Source: Thermoflexus sp042408365
GTDB lineage: Bacteria > Chloroflexota > Anaerolineae > Thermoflexales > Thermoflexaceae
Assembly: GCF_042408365.1 (NCBI RefSeq)
Contig: NZ_JBHOQJ010000296.1
Span: 1 to 30,587, forward strand
DNA length: 30,587 nt
Direction: 5' to 3'
Part shown: positions 16,021 to 24,546 of the stretch, piece by piece
How the letters are laid out: each line of letters begins with the position of its first letter
Position numbering within the stretch: the stretch's first letter is position 1
Program-made: the position numbers and the translations under genes
Notes under the pieces: model-generated
Told to the model about the DNA's origin: nothing
The model's database searches: none
What the model saw: only the letters and a program-made list of their open reading frames with translations

Positions 16021-17463
16021 TCAGCCCGACTTTTGCCCGAACAGACCGCTCGGTCGGATCAGGAGAACCGCGGCCATAATTAAGACCGTAGAGGCCCGGG
16101 CGATGGCGGGGGAAAAGCGAATCGCCTCCGTCAGGCCGGGGAAGGCTACCCCGACGGTGACCAGGTAATCTCCAAACGCCCGTGCCAGGCCGACCAAGAG
16201 AGCGCCTACCGCCGCGCCGCCATAATGGCCCATCCCGCCGATGACCACCGCAATGAAGGCCTGAAGCAGAAACTCTAGCCCCATCGCCGGGCTCAGGCCC
16301 AGAAAGGGCGTGGCCACCACGCCCCCCAGAGCCGCCAGGGCGGAGCCCATTGCGAACACGCCCGTGAACAACCGCCGCACCGGGATCCCCAGGGCTTCCA
16401 CCATCTCCCGGTCCTCCACCGCAGCCCGGACCGCCATCCCGATTCGGGTCCATCGCAGCAACAGCCCGATCCCCACCCACATCCCGATCCCCACTCCGAT
16501 GATCAGAAGCCGATAGGTGGGGAAAGGACGCCCCAGCACATTCAAGGAGGCGCAACCCTGAGCGAACCATTCGCCCAGCGAATTCGCCAGGCAAGGGGCA
16601 GCAAACAGAGAGGGACGGGGAAGTGGGGCATAGTTCCCCGGTCCCCATACGACCCGGACCAGCTCGGTGCCCACATAGGAGAGACCGAGAGTGAGAAGAA
16701 CCTGATAGATTGGGCGGGCATAGAGGGGGCGGATCAAAGTGGATTCGATGAGGGCGCCTAGCGCACCACCCACAAGCGTGCCGACAGAAAGGGCAAGGAG
16801 GAAGCGGAGATCCGGCGGGCTCTCGAGGACCCAGCGCTCCACCATCTCCCGACTCAGCACCATTAAAGTCCCTATTAGAAAGAGACCTGCCGCGAGCCCT
16901 CCAGCCCACTTAGCGGCGGCCCGGCGTGCTCCGCCCAGCAGCAGCCCACCCCATGAGCCGGCCAGCCCCATGGCCACCATCCGGGCAAAGACGATCGCGA
17001 ATGGTTCCTGGGCGAGCGGCGTGGGGATGGACCCGCCCGGCACTGTGCTTCCGAAAGCTACCAGCTTTCCCACATTGTGGTTCCAGAAAGCGATAGCTCC
17101 GAAGCTGATCAATCCTATCCCACAAGCGATACGAGGGATCGGAAACCGGCCCGCCCCCGCCTGCCCGAGCACTATCCCTGCCCCAAGGGCCAGAAATAGG
17201 GGGGCCGTGTTCAGCAACAGGCGTGGGTTCTGATAGGCGGTCCACCCCACATATGCCCCCAGCATAAACAATGTGCCGTGGGCGAAGTTGATCACATCCA
17301 TGAGCCCGAAAATCAATGAGAGCCCGGAGGCGACCAGGAAGAAGAGAGCAGCCAGCGTAAGGCCGGAGAGCACAATCGAAGCCCATACGGGCAAGGGGAG
17401 GATCAGAGCGAGAAACCCGATGATGCCCACTAGGATGAGCACCAGCGCCCACGTTCCTTTCAT
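16021..17463 (-). CDS. livH: Enlarged ABC permease (LivH-like with internal insertion)
   Basis: This is the first permease of the importer, but at 480 residues it is much longer than the usual 290-300 of LivH. Residues 33-74 (GLTLAALFFLVASGLSLIFGLMDVINFAHGTLFMLGAY) match the LivH start. The family pattern resumes near 220 with GGALGALIESTLIRPLYARPIYQVLLTLGLS, and later comes the contact loop RAAVEDREMVEALGIPVRRLF. Between lie about 145 extra residues with three or four hydrophobic segments, probably additional membrane helices. The frame is unbroken and composition is like its neighbours. The start codon overlaps the livF stop as ATGA, so translation is coupled. Confidence 0.9.
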   Translation of the reverse strand: MKGTWALVLILVGIIGFLALILPLPVWASIVLSGLTLAALFFLVASGLSLIFGLMDVINFAHGTLFMLGAYVGWTAYQNPRLLLNTAPLFLALGAGIVLGQAGAGRFPIPRIACGIGLISFGAIAFWNHNVGKLVAFGSTVPGGSIPTPLAQEPFAIVFARMVAMGLAGSWGGLLLGGARRAAAKWAGGLAAGLFLIGTLMVLSREMVERWVLESPPDLRFLLALSVGTLVGGALGALIESTLIRPLYARPIYQVLLTLGLSYVGTELVRVVWGPGNYAPLPRPSLFAAPCLANSLGEWFAQGCASLNVLGRPFPTYRLLIIGVGIGMWVGIGLLLRWTRIGMAVRAAVEDREMVEALGIPVRRLFTGVFAMGSALAALGGVVATPFLGLSPAMGLEFLLQAFIAVVIGGMGHYGGAAVGALLVGLARAFGDYLVTVGVAFPGLTEAIRFSPAIARASTVLIMAAVLLIRPSGLFGQKSG

Positions 17464-18167
17464 ATCACCACCCCCAGATAGCGCTGGAGCAATCCGGGAT
17501 TCCCCACAAGCTCTGTCATCGGCCCGCTCCGGATCACCCGCCCATCCTCCATCAGGATGTAGCGATCCGCGAGCTGACGGATCGCGTGGAAGTTCTGTTC
17601 CACGAGAAGAATAGGCATCTCCTCCCGCAGCCGATGGATCGCTGCCATCACCTGCTTCACCAGCATAGGGGCCAGGCCCTCGCTGGGCTCATCGATGAGG
17701 AGAATGCGGTTCTCCGGCACCAGGGCGCGGGCGATGGCCAGCATTTGCTGCTGACCGCCCGAGAGCAGACCCGCCGGCTTCCTCAGCGCAGCCTTGAGGT
17801 CCGGGAACAGGCTGAAGATCCAATCGGCCCGCCGAGCCAAATCCCCTCGACGCCGTTCGGCAAGCCGCAGGTTCTCCTCCACCGTCAGGCTCCGGAAAAT
17901 CGCCCGATGCTCCGGAACGTAGCCAATCCCCATGGCGGCGATCTCGTAGGTCGGTCGCCCGCGAAGCTCCTCTCCAAGAAACCGAATGCTCCCTTCAGCG
18001 GCTGACCAGAGTCCCATAATCGTGCGCAGGGTGGTGGTCTTCCCTGCACCGTTTCGACCCAACAGGACGGTCAAGCTCCCCGGCTGGACAGCAAAGGAAA
18101 CTCCTTTCAAGATATGGAAGGATCCAATGAACGTGTGGACTTCCCTCAACTCGAGGACGGCGTTCAT
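17460..18167 (-). CDS. livF: ABC transporter ATPase (LivF-like)
   Basis: The 235-residue ATPase powers the importer together with LivG. It has Walker A GRNGAGKTT (37-45), the signature LSGGQQQ (135-141), Walker B ILLIDEPSEGLAP (about 155-167) and a switch His in EQNFHAIRQLADR context. VPEHRAIFRSLTVEENL is typical of LivF. All catalytic motifs look intact. It overlaps livG upstream and livH downstream by four bases each (ATGA type), so the three are surely cotranscribed. Confidence 0.94.
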   Translation of the reverse strand: MNAVLELREVHTFIGSFHILKGVSFAVQPGSLTVLLGRNGAGKTTTLRTIMGLWSAAEGSIRFLGEELRGRPTYEIAAMGIGYVPEHRAIFRSLTVEENLRLAERRRGDLARRADWIFSLFPDLKAALRKPAGLLSGGQQQMLAIARALVPENRILLIDEPSEGLAPMLVKQVMAAIHRLREEMPILLVEQNFHAIRQLADRYILMEDGRVIRSGPMTELVGNPGLLQRYLGVVI

Positions 18168-18922
18168 ATCCGCTCCCCTAAATAAGCCTGTTGCACCGCC
18201 TCGTCCCGAGCGATCGCCTCAGGGGTCCCTTCAGCGAGCACACGACCCTGGTGCAGGACGGTCACCCGATGGGCCAGGCGCATCACCAGATCGATCTTGT
18301 GCTCAATTAAAAGGATCGTTGCTTCATATCGTCGATGGACTTCCTCGATCAATCGGATCAGGTGTGGGATCTGGTCAACAGCCATGCCGGCGGCGGGCTC
18401 GTCCAGCAACATGAGTTCAGGTTCCTGAGCCAGCAGCATAGCAAGTTCTAGCCAACGCCGATGCCCATGGGAAAGCGCCCGGGCGGGGAGATTGGCCACA
18501 TCCGCCATGCCCACCTCATGCAATACTGCCCAGGCCCGATCCAGATAGCGCCGGAGCTGAGTGGCCGGAACCCAAAACCGGAAGTTGTCCATGCCCATCG
18601 CCTGGGCTGCCAGGCGGACATTCTCCAGGACGCTCAGGTTAGGAAAGACATGAATTAGCTGATAGGCCCGGCCGATCCCAAGGCGCGCCCGGCGATGCGG
18701 AGGAAGGTCGGTGATATCTCGCCCCCGATAGAGCACCCGGCCAGCGGTAGGGCGCAGGTTCCCACCGATCAGATTGAACAGCGTGGTCTTGCCGGCTCCG
18801 TTAGGCCCGATGAGAGCATGGATCGTGCCGGCCTCCACCTGTAGATCCACCCGATCTAAGGCTCGGAGCCCTCCGAAATCCTTCGTCAGCCCACGGGCCT
18901 CCAAAAGGATGCCGCTGGCCAT
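18164..18922 (-). CDS. livG: ABC transporter ATPase (LivG-like)
   Basis: The 252-residue second ATPase has Walker A GPNGAGKTT (39-47), YQLIHVFPNLSVLENV around the Q-loop, Walker B LMLLDEPAAGM (about 170-180) and EHKIDLVMRLAHRVTVLHQG. The ABC signature reads LSHGHRR rather than LSxGQxR, so the conserved glutamine is His154; this may be tolerated because LivG/LivF pairs are asymmetric. It is 110 bases downstream of the binding-protein gene, with a hairpin between. GGAAGGGAAG precedes the ATG. Confidence 0.93.
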   Translation of the reverse strand: MASGILLEARGLTKDFGGLRALDRVDLQVEAGTIHALIGPNGAGKTTLFNLIGGNLRPTAGRVLYRGRDITDLPPHRRARLGIGRAYQLIHVFPNLSVLENVRLAAQAMGMDNFRFWVPATQLRRYLDRAWAVLHEVGMADVANLPARALSHGHRRWLELAMLLAQEPELMLLDEPAAGMAVDQIPHLIRLIEEVHRRYEATILLIEHKIDLVMRLAHRVTVLHQGRVLAEGTPEAIARDEAVQQAYLGERI

Positions 18923-18988
18923 GTCTTCCCTTCCACTTGCTGGATTCTCCAGCCTCCTCTATGCTGTAAAGAGGGTTCGCCCTAGGTG

Positions 18989-19026
18989 GGGGCGGGCAGC
19001 GTCCCGTGCCCCCTGCTGCCCGCCCC
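18989..19026 (-). terminator. Intercistronic hairpin after binding-protein gene
   Basis: GGGGCGGGCAGC and GCTGCCCGCCCC form a 12-bp GC stem around a 14-base loop, a few bases after the livK stop. There is no U-tract, so it may act as a partial terminator or RNA-stabilising element. Such hairpins commonly let binding proteins be made in excess over permeases and ATPases. Confidence 0.55.
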
Positions 19027-19032
19027 TCACCG

Positions 19033-20343
19033 CTAAGGCTTCGGACAGCGCTCCTGATAAGGCCCCTCCAGCATGCACGGCGGGGCCGTCTCCTCCGGCG
19101 AGAACTCCTTAATCAGCTCAAAGAATCGGAATTGGGGATCCTTGGGATCCTTCAGGCGGACCAGATACATGGGCTGGAGGGCAACGTGGTCATAGGGCCG
19201 GATGATGTAGGTTCCCTTGGGACCCATGAAGGTCATGCCCTCGAAGACAGGGATCAGCGCCTCCGCCCGGGCATCGCCGTTGGTCTTCTTCAGCCCTTCG
19301 ACGACCATGATCGCCGCTGCCATGCCGCCTGCTGTGAAAAGATCGGGTGGCGTCCCGAACTTCTCTTGGTGGCGCTTCACCAGCCAGTCGTTGACCGGGT
19401 TCTTGGGCAGTGTATAGTGATAGACGCTCACGCCGACTGCCCCTACAGCCGAGACATAACCGGAAGCGATGCTCTGGTTGTCGCCCATCCCGGTCGCCAC
19501 CGTCATCTTCTGGAAGACCCCAAGGTCCTGCATCTGCTGGAAGAGGGGCACAAACCCTGCACCGGCCCAAGTCACGATCAGGACCTCGGCATTAGCATCC
19601 AGCACCCGCTGCAGGTAGGGGGTGAAGTCCGTTGTTTCTAAGGGGATGAATATGGATCCCGCGCCCTCCGGGGTGTCGTTAATTGTGAAGCGCCCCCCCA
19701 AGCTCTTCACGACGGTGTAGAAGGCGCGGGCGGAGCCATGGCCGAAAGCATAATCCGGGGCGATTTGAACGAAGGTCTTGCCCATCTCGACGAGAGCCTT
19801 ACCCATGGTCAGAGCATCCTGCACGCTGGTCCGGCTGGTTCGGAACGTGTAGGGATTGAAGTTCTTCCCGGTGATGTCCGGACTGGCCGCCGGCTCAGCA
19901 ATGAGGATAACCTTGTGCTCCTCGGCCACCTTTTGGACAGCCAAGGTGACACCGGAGCTGGGAGCTCCCACCAGGATCTCTGCCCCCTCCGCCTCGATTA
20001 GCTCCCGTGCCTGGGCCACACCTTTCTCCGGATCGCTCGCGGTATCACGGATGATCACCTGGATCGGGCGGCCGGCTACCTCCATGGTGCCATTGGTGGC
20101 GTATTCTAGGCCCAGCATGAAGCCGTTCTCCAGCATCGGTCCGTAGAGGGCCAGGGAACCGGAGCGATCGGAGAGCAGGCCGATCTTTAAGGGTTTGCCG
20201 GGTGTTGGCGAGGGAGAGGGTGTTGCCGTAGGCGTGGCCGGGGCCGGTGCAACGGTGGGGGTCGGCGAGGGAGTCGCCGGCGCCGCACAGGCCCCAGCCA
20301 GCAACACGAGGGCTACTACGCCTTTCAGCCAGCGACGATCCAT
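19033..20343 (-). CDS. livK: ABC importer substrate-binding lipoprotein (LivK-like)
   Basis: The 436-residue protein has a lipoprotein signal (LLAGAC, lipid on Cys19). A 30-residue Pro/Thr/Ser/Ala linker follows, then a Peripla_BP_6 domain (about 52-420). PLKIGLLSDRSGSLALYGPMLENGFMLGLEYATNG is the usual start, followed by DPEKGVAQARELIEAEGAEILVGAPSSGVTLAV. It should capture the substrate outside the membrane. Closest by style are binding proteins for amino acids, amides or aromatic and aliphatic acids; the ligand cannot be assigned. GGGAGGTGA precedes the ATG. A 156-base gap separates it from maoC; it holds TTGACT on the minus strand without a matching -10, so a separate promoter is not shown. 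Confidence 0.92.
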   Translation of the reverse strand: MDRRWLKGVVALVLLAGACAAPATPSPTPTVAPAPATPTATPSPSPTPGKPLKIGLLSDRSGSLALYGPMLENGFMLGLEYATNGTMEVAGRPIQVIIRDTASDPEKGVAQARELIEAEGAEILVGAPSSGVTLAVQKVAEEHKVILIAEPAASPDITGKNFNPYTFRTSRTSVQDALTMGKALVEMGKTFVQIAPDYAFGHGSARAFYTVVKSLGGRFTINDTPEGAGSIFIPLETTDFTPYLQRVLDANAEVLIVTWAGAGFVPLFQQMQDLGVFQKMTVATGMGDNQSIASGYVSAVGAVGVSVYHYTLPKNPVNDWLVKRHQEKFGTPPDLFTAGGMAAAIMVVEGLKKTNGDARAEALIPVFEGMTFMGPKGTYIIRPYDHVALQPMYLVRLKDPKDPQFRFFELIKEFSPEETAPPCMLEGPYQERCPKP

Positions 20344-20499
20344 GGGTCACCTCCCGGAAAGCAAGGTTTTAGCGTAACCCTAGTTCAAGGGATCAGATAG
20401 ATCGCCTAGAGCAGCCCATGTCCCCAAATCCTCAGGAAGCGGCTTCTTAGCAGTCAACACGAAACCGATACCAATACCCTGGCTGGGGAAGCCCTCAGC

Positions 20500-20931
20500 C
20501 TATGGATCCTCAGCAGGACGGTGAGGGCTGTCCTCTGGAGCCAGGACGACCGCCTCGCCGCGCAACACTTCCTCCCCGTTTTGGTTGACGCAACGTGTGG
20601 CCAGGGTCACGATCGGCTTATCCTCCCGAATGCGGATTACCTCCACGGTGGCGGTGATTGTGTCGCCCGGATAAACCGGCCGGACGAATTGAAGGCTCTG
20701 GCTAAGATAGATCGTTCCCGGGCCAGGGAGCAGCCGGCCCAGCACCGTTGAGATCAGGCCCGCCACCAGCATCCCATGGGCGATCGGTCGCCCAAAACGA
20801 GTGTTTTGGGCGAAGACTTCATCCAGATGCAGGGGGTTATTATCGCCGGTCAGCGCAGCGAAGGCCTCGATATCCGCTTGCGTGATCGTCTTCGTCCATG
20901 AGGCTGTTGCGCCCACCCGAAGCTCAGTCAT
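20500..20931 (-). CDS. MaoC-family (R)-specific enoyl-CoA hydratase
   Basis: This 143-residue single hot-dog-fold protein is of PhaJ size. The hydratase motif FAALTGDNNPLHLDEVFA gives the catalytic pair Asp30 and His35, and FGRPIAHGMLVAGLIS is the usual substrate-tunnel segment. Such enzymes add water to trans-2-enoyl-CoA to give (R)-3-hydroxyacyl-CoA. It overlaps the end of the KAS III-like gene by eight bases, so the two are co-translated. The likely next enzyme is the SDR encoded upstream in the same operon if that acts on a CoA ester, otherwise one outside the window. Confidence 0.9.
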   Translation of the reverse strand: MTELRVGATASWTKTITQADIEAFAALTGDNNPLHLDEVFAQNTRFGRPIAHGMLVAGLISTVLGRLLPGPGTIYLSQSLQFVRPVYPGDTITATVEVIRIREDKPIVTLATRCVNQNGEEVLRGEAVVLAPEDSPHRPAEDP

Positions 20932-21946
20932 AAGGGCCTCCCCAGCGGATCACCGTTGCTCCCCACGAATAGCCCGTTCCTGCGCTCACCAGCACCACCA
21001 CATCGCCGTTCCGAAGCCGTCCCTCCTGCCGGGCCAGGTAAAGCCCCAGCAGCGGATCCGCGGCCGAAAGGTGACCGTAATCCGAGAGATAGATGGCTTG
21101 GGATTCCGTCAGTCCCAGGGCCGAAAGCAACGCCAGGAAGAGCGAACGCTTGGTGTGCAGCGGGATCAGGAAATCGAGGCCGTGGCAGCCGCTTCGAGCA
21201 ATCGCCTCCCGCACCACGCCCACGAAATGATCCAGGGTGATGGGATCGAGCATGGCCTTCATCTGTGCTGGATCGGTGACGTCGAAATAATGCAGGCGCT
21301 GTTCGATCGTTTCATGGCTCGGGGGAAGCACTGAGCCCCCGGCGGGAACCCGTACGAAATCCGCGAAGCGGCCATCCGTGCGGAAGGCGGACTCCAGGAC
21401 GATGTTGAAGGGATGATCCCGTCGAAGCAGGCAAGCTGCCGCCCCATCGCCGAAGTTGAACATGAACCGGGCGCGGTGGTTGGTGTAATCCAGAAGCATG
21501 GATTCGGTTGAGGCGGCCACCAGCAGTACATGGCGCAGGGAAGGATCCGTTAACATCATGCTTCGAGCCGTTTTCATAGCGAAGGGGAGCCCAGCCGAGG
21601 TGCCACAGATCTCGAAGGCATAGGCCCGATGGGCGCCCACCAACACCTGGATGCGCGGGGCAGCCAGCCATACGTAGTAATCCTTATGCATGCTCCCAAA
21701 ATAAATCACGGCGTCCACCTCTTCAGGCCCGACCCCCGCATCCATCAGGGCTCGCCGCCCTGCCTCAGCGGCCATCATGGAGACAGTTTCCCCTTTCCCT
21801 GATATGTCGGCGATGTGCTTCTGAGCCAGCCCAAACTTGGTCCGGATCACCTCGGCCGGGATGCCGGAAGCCACCGCCAGCTCCTCTGCTGTCATTACCC
21901 GCTCTGGAAGGTAAATGCCCAGCCCAACGATGCCGACAACGGTCAT
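20924..21946 (-). CDS. KAS III-like condensing/acyl-transfer enzyme (thiolase superfamily)
   Basis: The 340-residue protein has the FabH-like thiolase fold. The nucleophile is Cys114 in FEICGTSAGL, and NFGDGAAACLL and the C-terminal SAGTGYSWGATVIRW are typical. Compared with FabH, the HQANxR motif is replaced by PLHTKRS (His264). The Asn of the GNTSAAS motif is replaced by His292 in DYGHLSAADPLLGL. It therefore belongs to a divergent branch and may transfer acyl groups, or condense or cleave beta-ketoacyl-CoA, rather than start fatty-acid synthesis. No ACP or other fatty-acid synthesis genes are near. It overlaps the ligase upstream by ATGA and maoC downstream by eight bases. Confidence 0.85.
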   Translation of the reverse strand: MTVVGIVGLGIYLPERVMTAEELAVASGIPAEVIRTKFGLAQKHIADISGKGETVSMMAAEAGRRALMDAGVGPEEVDAVIYFGSMHKDYYVWLAAPRIQVLVGAHRAYAFEICGTSAGLPFAMKTARSMMLTDPSLRHVLLVAASTESMLLDYTNHRARFMFNFGDGAAACLLRRDHPFNIVLESAFRTDGRFADFVRVPAGGSVLPPSHETIEQRLHYFDVTDPAQMKAMLDPITLDHFVGVVREAIARSGCHGLDFLIPLHTKRSLFLALLSALGLTESQAIYLSDYGHLSAADPLLGLYLARQEGRLRNGDVVVLVSAGTGYSWGATVIRWGGPYD

Positions 21947-23472
21947 GGTTGTCCTCCGTAGCGGGCCTTGACCTCCGCGCGTAGGATCTTCCCCAATGCG
22001 TTCCGAGGCAGGGCCTCCACGAAAACCACGGACTTTGGGATCTTGTAACGGGCCAGCCGCCCCTCACACCACGCCAGCAACGCCTCGGGCTGAACCTGGT
22101 GGCCCGGGCGCAGGACCACAACCGCCCTTCCGACCTCCCCCCATTTCGGGTCCGGCACCCCAACGACACAGACCTCTTGGACGGCCGGGTGCTGTGCCAG
22201 CACAGCCTCAACCTCTGCCGGATATATATTGAGGCCCCCGCTCTTGAACATCTCCTTCAAACGCCCCACGATGTAGGTGAAGCCCTGCTCATCGCGGTAA
22301 GCCAGATCCCCTGTGCGGAACCATCCTTCACAGAACGCCTCCGCGGTCGCCTCTTGGAGGTTCCAGTAGCCGGCGAAGACGTTGGGGCCCCGCAGCCAGA
22401 GCTCGCCGACCTCTCCTGGCTCCGCCTCTCGCCCTTCCGGTGTCACAATGCGTGCCTCGGTGAAGAAAGCTGGCCTCCCGATGAAGCCTAAGGCTTGGGT
22501 TCCTTCCACGAACTCTTCCGGCTCCAGCATAAAAGCTGTGGGGGAGGTCTCCGTCAGCCCGTAGCCCCCTCCAAAGGGCAGGCCCCTCCGGCGAAAGGCC
22601 TCCACCACCTCCAGCGGACAACGATCCCCTCCGTTGTAGAAGGCTCGCACACTCGAGAGGTCTACTTGGTCGAAGAGAGGAGAAGCCAACAGCATCTGGA
22701 AGATGGTGGGCACGCCCATCACGATGGTCACTCGCTCCTGTTCGATCAGCCGGAGGGCCTCGTCGGGATTAAAGCGACGGGGCATGATAACCCGGCCACC
22801 CATAAGCAGAGTGGGAAGGGTGAAGAGCCCGATGCCCCCCACGTGGACTAACGGGAGGAGTGTGAGAGTGGTGTCCTCCGCGGTGATGCGAAGGGCGATG
22901 ATGTCGTTCATGGCATTCCAGAACTGGTTTGCATGGGTTAGCACTGCTCCCTTGGGCCGTCCAGTAGTTCCTGAGGTGTAGACGATCAAAAGCGGACGAT
23001 CCCATGAGATAGGGTCCCCGGGTTCCTCCTCGGGTTGACCGGCCACCCATGCCGGATACGTTATAGCCCCAGCCACCGGTTCGTCGGCCAGCTCGACCAC
23101 CGCCTCCACAGGGGCCTGCCCCTGCAACGCTTCAACCATTCCCGCCTGTTCTAGTCCTACGAAGAGAATCCGCACCCCCGCATCCTGGATTTGGAAAGCC
23201 AGCTCTGGGACGCTGAGACGATAGTTAAGGGGAACCACCACCACGCCTACTTTGGCGGCGCCGAAAAGCAGGATCAGGAAGCGCGGATCGTTCATAGCCA
23301 GGATCCCGATTCGATCCCCCTCATGGAGCCCCATGGCCCGCAGCCCATGGGCGGCCCGGTTGGCCTCGCGGTTCAGGAGACCGTAGGAGAAGCGCTCCGT
23401 CGGCGTGATCAATGCTTCGCGTTTCGGATGGAGAAGCGCATGCCGAGAGAGCCAGTAGCCAATGCCATACAT
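21943..23472 (-). CDS. AMP-forming acyl-CoA synthetase/ligase 1
   Basis: The 509-residue ANL-superfamily enzyme activates a carboxylic acid with ATP and joins it to CoA. Motifs are YTSGTTGRPKGA (165-176), YGLTETSPTA, GWFRTGDLAYRDEQG, GRLKEMFKSGGLNIYPAEVE and the C-terminal catalytic Lys495 in LPRNALGKILR. It resembles FadD/4-coumarate-ligase-like enzymes; acid length or aromaticity cannot be read. It begins six bases after the hydrolase stop and ends in an ATGA overlap with the KAS III-like gene. Confidence 0.92.
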   Translation of the reverse strand: MYGIGYWLSRHALLHPKREALITPTERFSYGLLNREANRAAHGLRAMGLHEGDRIGILAMNDPRFLILLFGAAKVGVVVVPLNYRLSVPELAFQIQDAGVRILFVGLEQAGMVEALQGQAPVEAVVELADEPVAGAITYPAWVAGQPEEEPGDPISWDRPLLIVYTSGTTGRPKGAVLTHANQFWNAMNDIIALRITAEDTTLTLLPLVHVGGIGLFTLPTLLMGGRVIMPRRFNPDEALRLIEQERVTIVMGVPTIFQMLLASPLFDQVDLSSVRAFYNGGDRCPLEVVEAFRRRGLPFGGGYGLTETSPTAFMLEPEEFVEGTQALGFIGRPAFFTEARIVTPEGREAEPGEVGELWLRGPNVFAGYWNLQEATAEAFCEGWFRTGDLAYRDEQGFTYIVGRLKEMFKSGGLNIYPAEVEAVLAQHPAVQEVCVVGVPDPKWGEVGRAVVVLRPGHQVQPEALLAWCEGRLARYKIPKSVVFVEALPRNALGKILRAEVKARYGGQP

Positions 23473-23478
23473 TCGCGT

Positions 23479-24531
23479 CTACCTCCCCAGAAAAGCGAGG
23501 AAGATCTCCCGAAAGATCTCCGGGCGCTCCAGATATGGAGTGTGCCCAGCGCCCTGGATCACTTCCTCTTGATACTGTCCCCCGGCCGCCTGGTAGCGCT
23601 CCAGGACCGCCCGCGTCTGGGAGACCATCGGCTGGGGCGGGTAGATGGCTTCCCCAGGCCATCCCGGGATCACCCCCAACATGCCCAAGTAGCCGAAATC
23701 GAAAAGCGAGGTGTCCGAAACGATGGTATCCTCTGCCCCACGAACCCAGAGGATCGGCGGCTTCGGCGAGATCCCTGCGAGGGGGCTCAGGTTGCAATAC
23801 TTCGGGCTCATCGCGTTGTTCACCCCACGGGTGCCCGGGGCGAGCCCCGGCCAATTGGGGCTGGTCTGAAAATCGCCGGGATAGTTCTCCTCGCCGACAG
23901 CTGTGAGGAGCATGGATTCCACCAACAGATCCTCACGGGGGTGGAGGAACGGCGCCTTGCCGTAGAACGCTCGAAGCACCCGACGGGGGGAGAAATCGCT
24001 TTCCTCTCCTCGATCCCCAGCCGCCAGCCGGCGCACGAACTCCGGGCTCGCTGTGCCGCCGCCGGAGCCGGCGTAATCCGCCCAACACGGCGTCCCTTCT
24101 ATATCTTTAGTTCCCCCAAACCCGAACGGTGAGAGAGGATCGACCAGGACCAGGGAAAGGATGCGATCCGCATGGTCGATGGCATATTGCATCGCGATCC
24201 CCCCGCCCATGGAGTGGCCGACCAGATGGAAACGCTCCAGCTTCAGCGTCTCCACGAGGGCATGGAGGTCATCGCTGAAATCCCGAAGTCCCCGGGTGGC
24301 GTCCACCGGGCGTCGCTCAGATTCCCCATACCCCCGTAGATCCGGCGCGATGGCGCGAAACCTGGAAGGGAGGTCGCGCATTGTCTCCTCCCAGAACGTC
24401 GCGGAAGAGACATTCCCATGAATGAAGACCACCGGCTCCCCATCCGGCGGCCCCGCGAAGAGCACGTGATGGGTTAAGCGCGGGGTGATTATCTGATCAC
24501 AACGAATCCCGTCCAAATGGGGCATCCTCAT
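23479..24531 (-). CDS. Alpha/beta hydrolase 1
   Basis: The 350-residue serine hydrolase shows oxyanion HG (39-40 region, FIHGNVSSATFW), nucleophile elbow GHSMGG with Ser107, an acid in VRGAEDTIVS and the final His in GAGHTPYLERPE. An unusually long lid (about residues 135-260) with GFGGTKDIEG and Asn/Pro-rich parts lies between strands 6 and 7, making it longer than the usual 270-280. Esterase or lactonase action on the imported substrate would fit the operon but is inference. No signal peptide is seen. GGAGGGG precedes the ATG; the gap to the SDR gene is 15 bases. Confidence 0.88.
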   Translation of the reverse strand: MRMPHLDGIRCDQIITPRLTHHVLFAGPPDGEPVVFIHGNVSSATFWEETMRDLPSRFRAIAPDLRGYGESERRPVDATRGLRDFSDDLHALVETLKLERFHLVGHSMGGGIAMQYAIDHADRILSLVLVDPLSPFGFGGTKDIEGTPCWADYAGSGGGTASPEFVRRLAAGDRGEESDFSPRRVLRAFYGKAPFLHPREDLLVESMLLTAVGEENYPGDFQTSPNWPGLAPGTRGVNNAMSPKYCNLSPLAGISPKPPILWVRGAEDTIVSDTSLFDFGYLGMLGVIPGWPGEAIYPPQPMVSQTRAVLERYQAAGGQYQEEVIQGAGHTPYLERPEIFREIFLAFLGR

Positions 24532-24546
24532 GGCTTTTCCCCTCCT

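Noticed and set aside
20344..20499. Separate promoter for livK
   Set aside because: TTGACT is present on the minus strand but no -10 box stands at proper spacing; read-through from the TetR operon remains the simpler view.
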